Source of the DNA: Nitrososphaerales archaeon TH5895
GTDB lineage: Archaea; Thermoproteota; Nitrososphaeria; Nitrososphaerales; Nitrososphaeraceae
Assembly (NCBI GenBank): GCA_014523695.1
Contig: JAATVS010000649.1
Location: 1-7,366 of the forward strand
Length of the DNA: 7,366 nt
Reading direction: 5' to 3'
The translations under genes were made by a program, and so were the position numbers. The notes under the pieces were generated by a model. That model was not told the origin of the DNA, ran no database searches, and saw nothing but the letters and a program-made list of their open reading frames with translations. Of this stretch, positions 6,219-7,366 are shown piece by piece (the first letter of the stretch is position 1; each line of letters opens with the position of its first letter).

Positions 6219-6764
6219 GTGACAGAAGACAATAATAATACTAATAGGAATGGGAACAAGGAACATCATCTTGGTTCTTCCTCTTCAATTAGTCATTGTA
6301 GAAAAATACGCTATTTAGTTATAATTGGTATTCCTACCGCGATTGCAGTGATAGCATTGTCCGTCTTACTTGGTGCGCAAGCTAATGAACAGGAGCGACA
6401 GCAAGAAAGAGTAACACCCCAGATGGTATTACACATCCATCCAAAACTCAGCATTAAAGTTGATGGTACGAATGTGACACTTCCCAAAGATATCGGAATA
6501 AGCCCGTCATTATGGAAAGATCATTCATTAGACGAATATGGTATGCCAGGAATGGCACCATTACATACTCATGATGATAGTGGAATTATCCATGTAGAAT
6601 CTGTAGTAGACAGGAATTATACATTCGATGAATTTCTGGATATATGGGGATTAGATCTAAATGATAAAGCTATACAAATATCTGCAAATGGCAAACCAGT
6701 AAATAGTTTGGACTATGTTTTAAATGATGGAGATAATGTAATCATGGAGATTAAACAGCAGTGA
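6219..6764 (+). CDS. Membrane-anchored His/Met-rich extracytoplasmic protein of unknown function
   Basis: The 181-residue product has a polar Asn-rich N-terminus (1-28), one membrane helix at about 32-53 after Arg28-Lys-Ile-Arg, a charged linker (57-64), and a compact outward-facing domain. That domain carries His72-x-His74 near its start, then His102, a Met109-Pro-Gly-Met112 segment, His116-x-His118, and His125 in SGIIHVES. The remainder (about 134-181) looks like a small alpha/beta fold ending in Asp-Gly-Asp-Asn-Val. The HxH...HxH...H arrangement with nearby Met suggests a metal site. I believe similar unnamed proteins occur in other thaumarchaea, but I know no established function. Its position behind the metal ATPase supports a metal-related role by context only. 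The GTG start is supported by the well-spaced ribosome binding site. Confidence 0.85.
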   Translation: MTEDNNNTNRNGNKEHHLGSSSSISHCRKIRYLVIIGIPTAIAVIALSVLLGAQANEQERQQERVTPQMVLHIHPKLSIKVDGTNVTLPKDIGISPSLWKDHSLDEYGMPGMAPLHTHDDSGIIHVESVVDRNYTFDEFLDIWGLDLNDKAIQISANGKPVNSLDYVLNDGDNVIMEIKQQ

Positions 6765-7163
6765 TATATTTTCGACATTATCTTGTTGTTTAGAGACGAC
6801 TTTTAATTCTGCCTTTGTATTTATCCTTATATTCTTCCGATCTAACGCTTCCTTGTAGACCTTCGCATGTTGTTTGAAATAGTCAGCACTTTATTGCAAT
6901 TTTCTTCGCCAAGATCCGTTCTAATCTGCGACAGTAGACATTATTGCTGTAAAATTTCATTCGGGCAAGCCCTAAATCCAGACGAGGGAGAACTAACGGA
7001 GTTTCAGTAAAAATAAGGAAATGTAGCAGCTTTGAATTTCCACGATATCGTCTCTTTGGATGAATGAGGATACTATCTATTTGTATCGAATGAATCAGGA
7101 GGCACTCAGCTGTATTGATAGTAATAGTTGGTAGGGTTCTGTCATGAACATTTGGTTAATTGT
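6765..7163. other. Region without an intact gene; possible minus-strand remnants
   Basis: No complete gene was found. On the minus strand a frame is open for 90 codons (6883-7155) but has no start codon until an internal ATG at 6958-6960. A second minus frame (6720-6890) encodes a Lys/Glu-rich helical stretch beginning SADYFKQHAKVYKEAL. Just upstream, in a third minus frame, 6890-6922 encodes RTDLGEENCNK, and a single-base frameshift near 6890 would join the two. These could be pieces of a decayed gene or chance; the parent family was not recognised. The plus strand has a T-rich stretch just after the preceding gene (6767-6830) that could act as a terminator, but no defined structure. Confidence 0.3.
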
Positions 7164-7366
7164 TTATCGTAACTGTAAGTTAAATGCTTCCAAAAGGTTT
7201 GGATGAATCTGGCTATGTACTACCATCATGATATCCATGGGTGGGGCCTTATTTCTAACTAAATCGTTAAGTTGTGTCAGGCCCCCTTCTAAATTATTAG
7301 CGAAATTGCTTTCATTCTTAGGTACCAAGGGTCTAAGTTCAGTGTCAAAGATCCCCGATGCTCTTG
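7164..7366 (-). CDS. C-terminal end of an unrecognised protein (5' end beyond window)
   Basis: On the minus strand, the frame entering from the right edge is open for 66 codons to TAA at 7164-7166. The sequence looks protein-like: it includes TELRPLVPKNES, then LTQLNDLVRNKAPP, a hydrophobic DIMMVVH segment, and SQIHPNLLEAFNLQLR at the C-terminus. I do not recognise the family. It has no Cys and no membrane helix, so there is no direct sign that it belongs to the metal cluster. The start and most of the gene lie outside the window, and an open frame of this length could still be chance. Confidence 0.5.
   Translation of the reverse strand, partial: RASGIFDTELRPLVPKNESNFANNLEGGLTQLNDLVRNKAPPMDIMMVVHSQIHPNLLEAFNLQLR

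Overview
The window looks archaeal, most likely from a soil-type ammonia-oxidising thaumarchaeon (Nitrososphaera/Nitrosocosmicus lineage). This is inferred from AT-rich DNA, TATA boxes placed about 27 bp before start codons (leaderless transcripts), a thaumarchaeal-type plastocyanin-like protein and a degraded archaeal family B DNA polymerase. The species cannot be fixed from the sequence alone.

Layout, left to right. Positions 1-806 (minus strand, running off the left edge) encode an exported methionine-rich protein with a PepSY-like domain and a long Met-Met-Gly-Pro/Ser-Gly repeat. That repeat is a 15-bp, 18-copy tandem array at 1-270. A 537-bp stretch with no convincing gene follows. Positions 1344-2360 (plus) encode a membrane-anchored type-1 copper (plastocyanin-like) protein. 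Positions 2579-3368 hold the C-terminal part of a family B DNA polymerase, a clear pseudogene: one frameshift, two in-frame stops and no catalytic YGDTDS motif. Positions 3413-3763 encode an ArsR/SmtB repressor with the three cysteines of the CmtR Cd/Pb sensor type. It lies 14 bp before a P1B-type heavy-metal ATPase (3778-6060). Positions 6219-6764 encode a membrane-anchored His/Met-rich protein of unknown function. The last 600 bp contain possible gene remnants and the 3' end of an unrecognised minus-strand gene.

Taken together this reads as a metal-handling neighbourhood. A three-thiol metal sensor probably controls itself and a metal-export ATPase as one transcript, with a TATA box and an imperfect palindrome over the start codon. 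Three exported or membrane-anchored proteins carry dense Met, His or type-1 Cu ligands on the outside of the membrane. The ATPase is unusual: its membrane metal-site residues differ from the textbook Cu(+) and Zn/Cd signatures, and a short Cys-x-Cys-Cys motif stands where an HMA domain would be expected. The link between the flanking proteins and the sensor-ATPase pair rests on proximity and ligand chemistry only.
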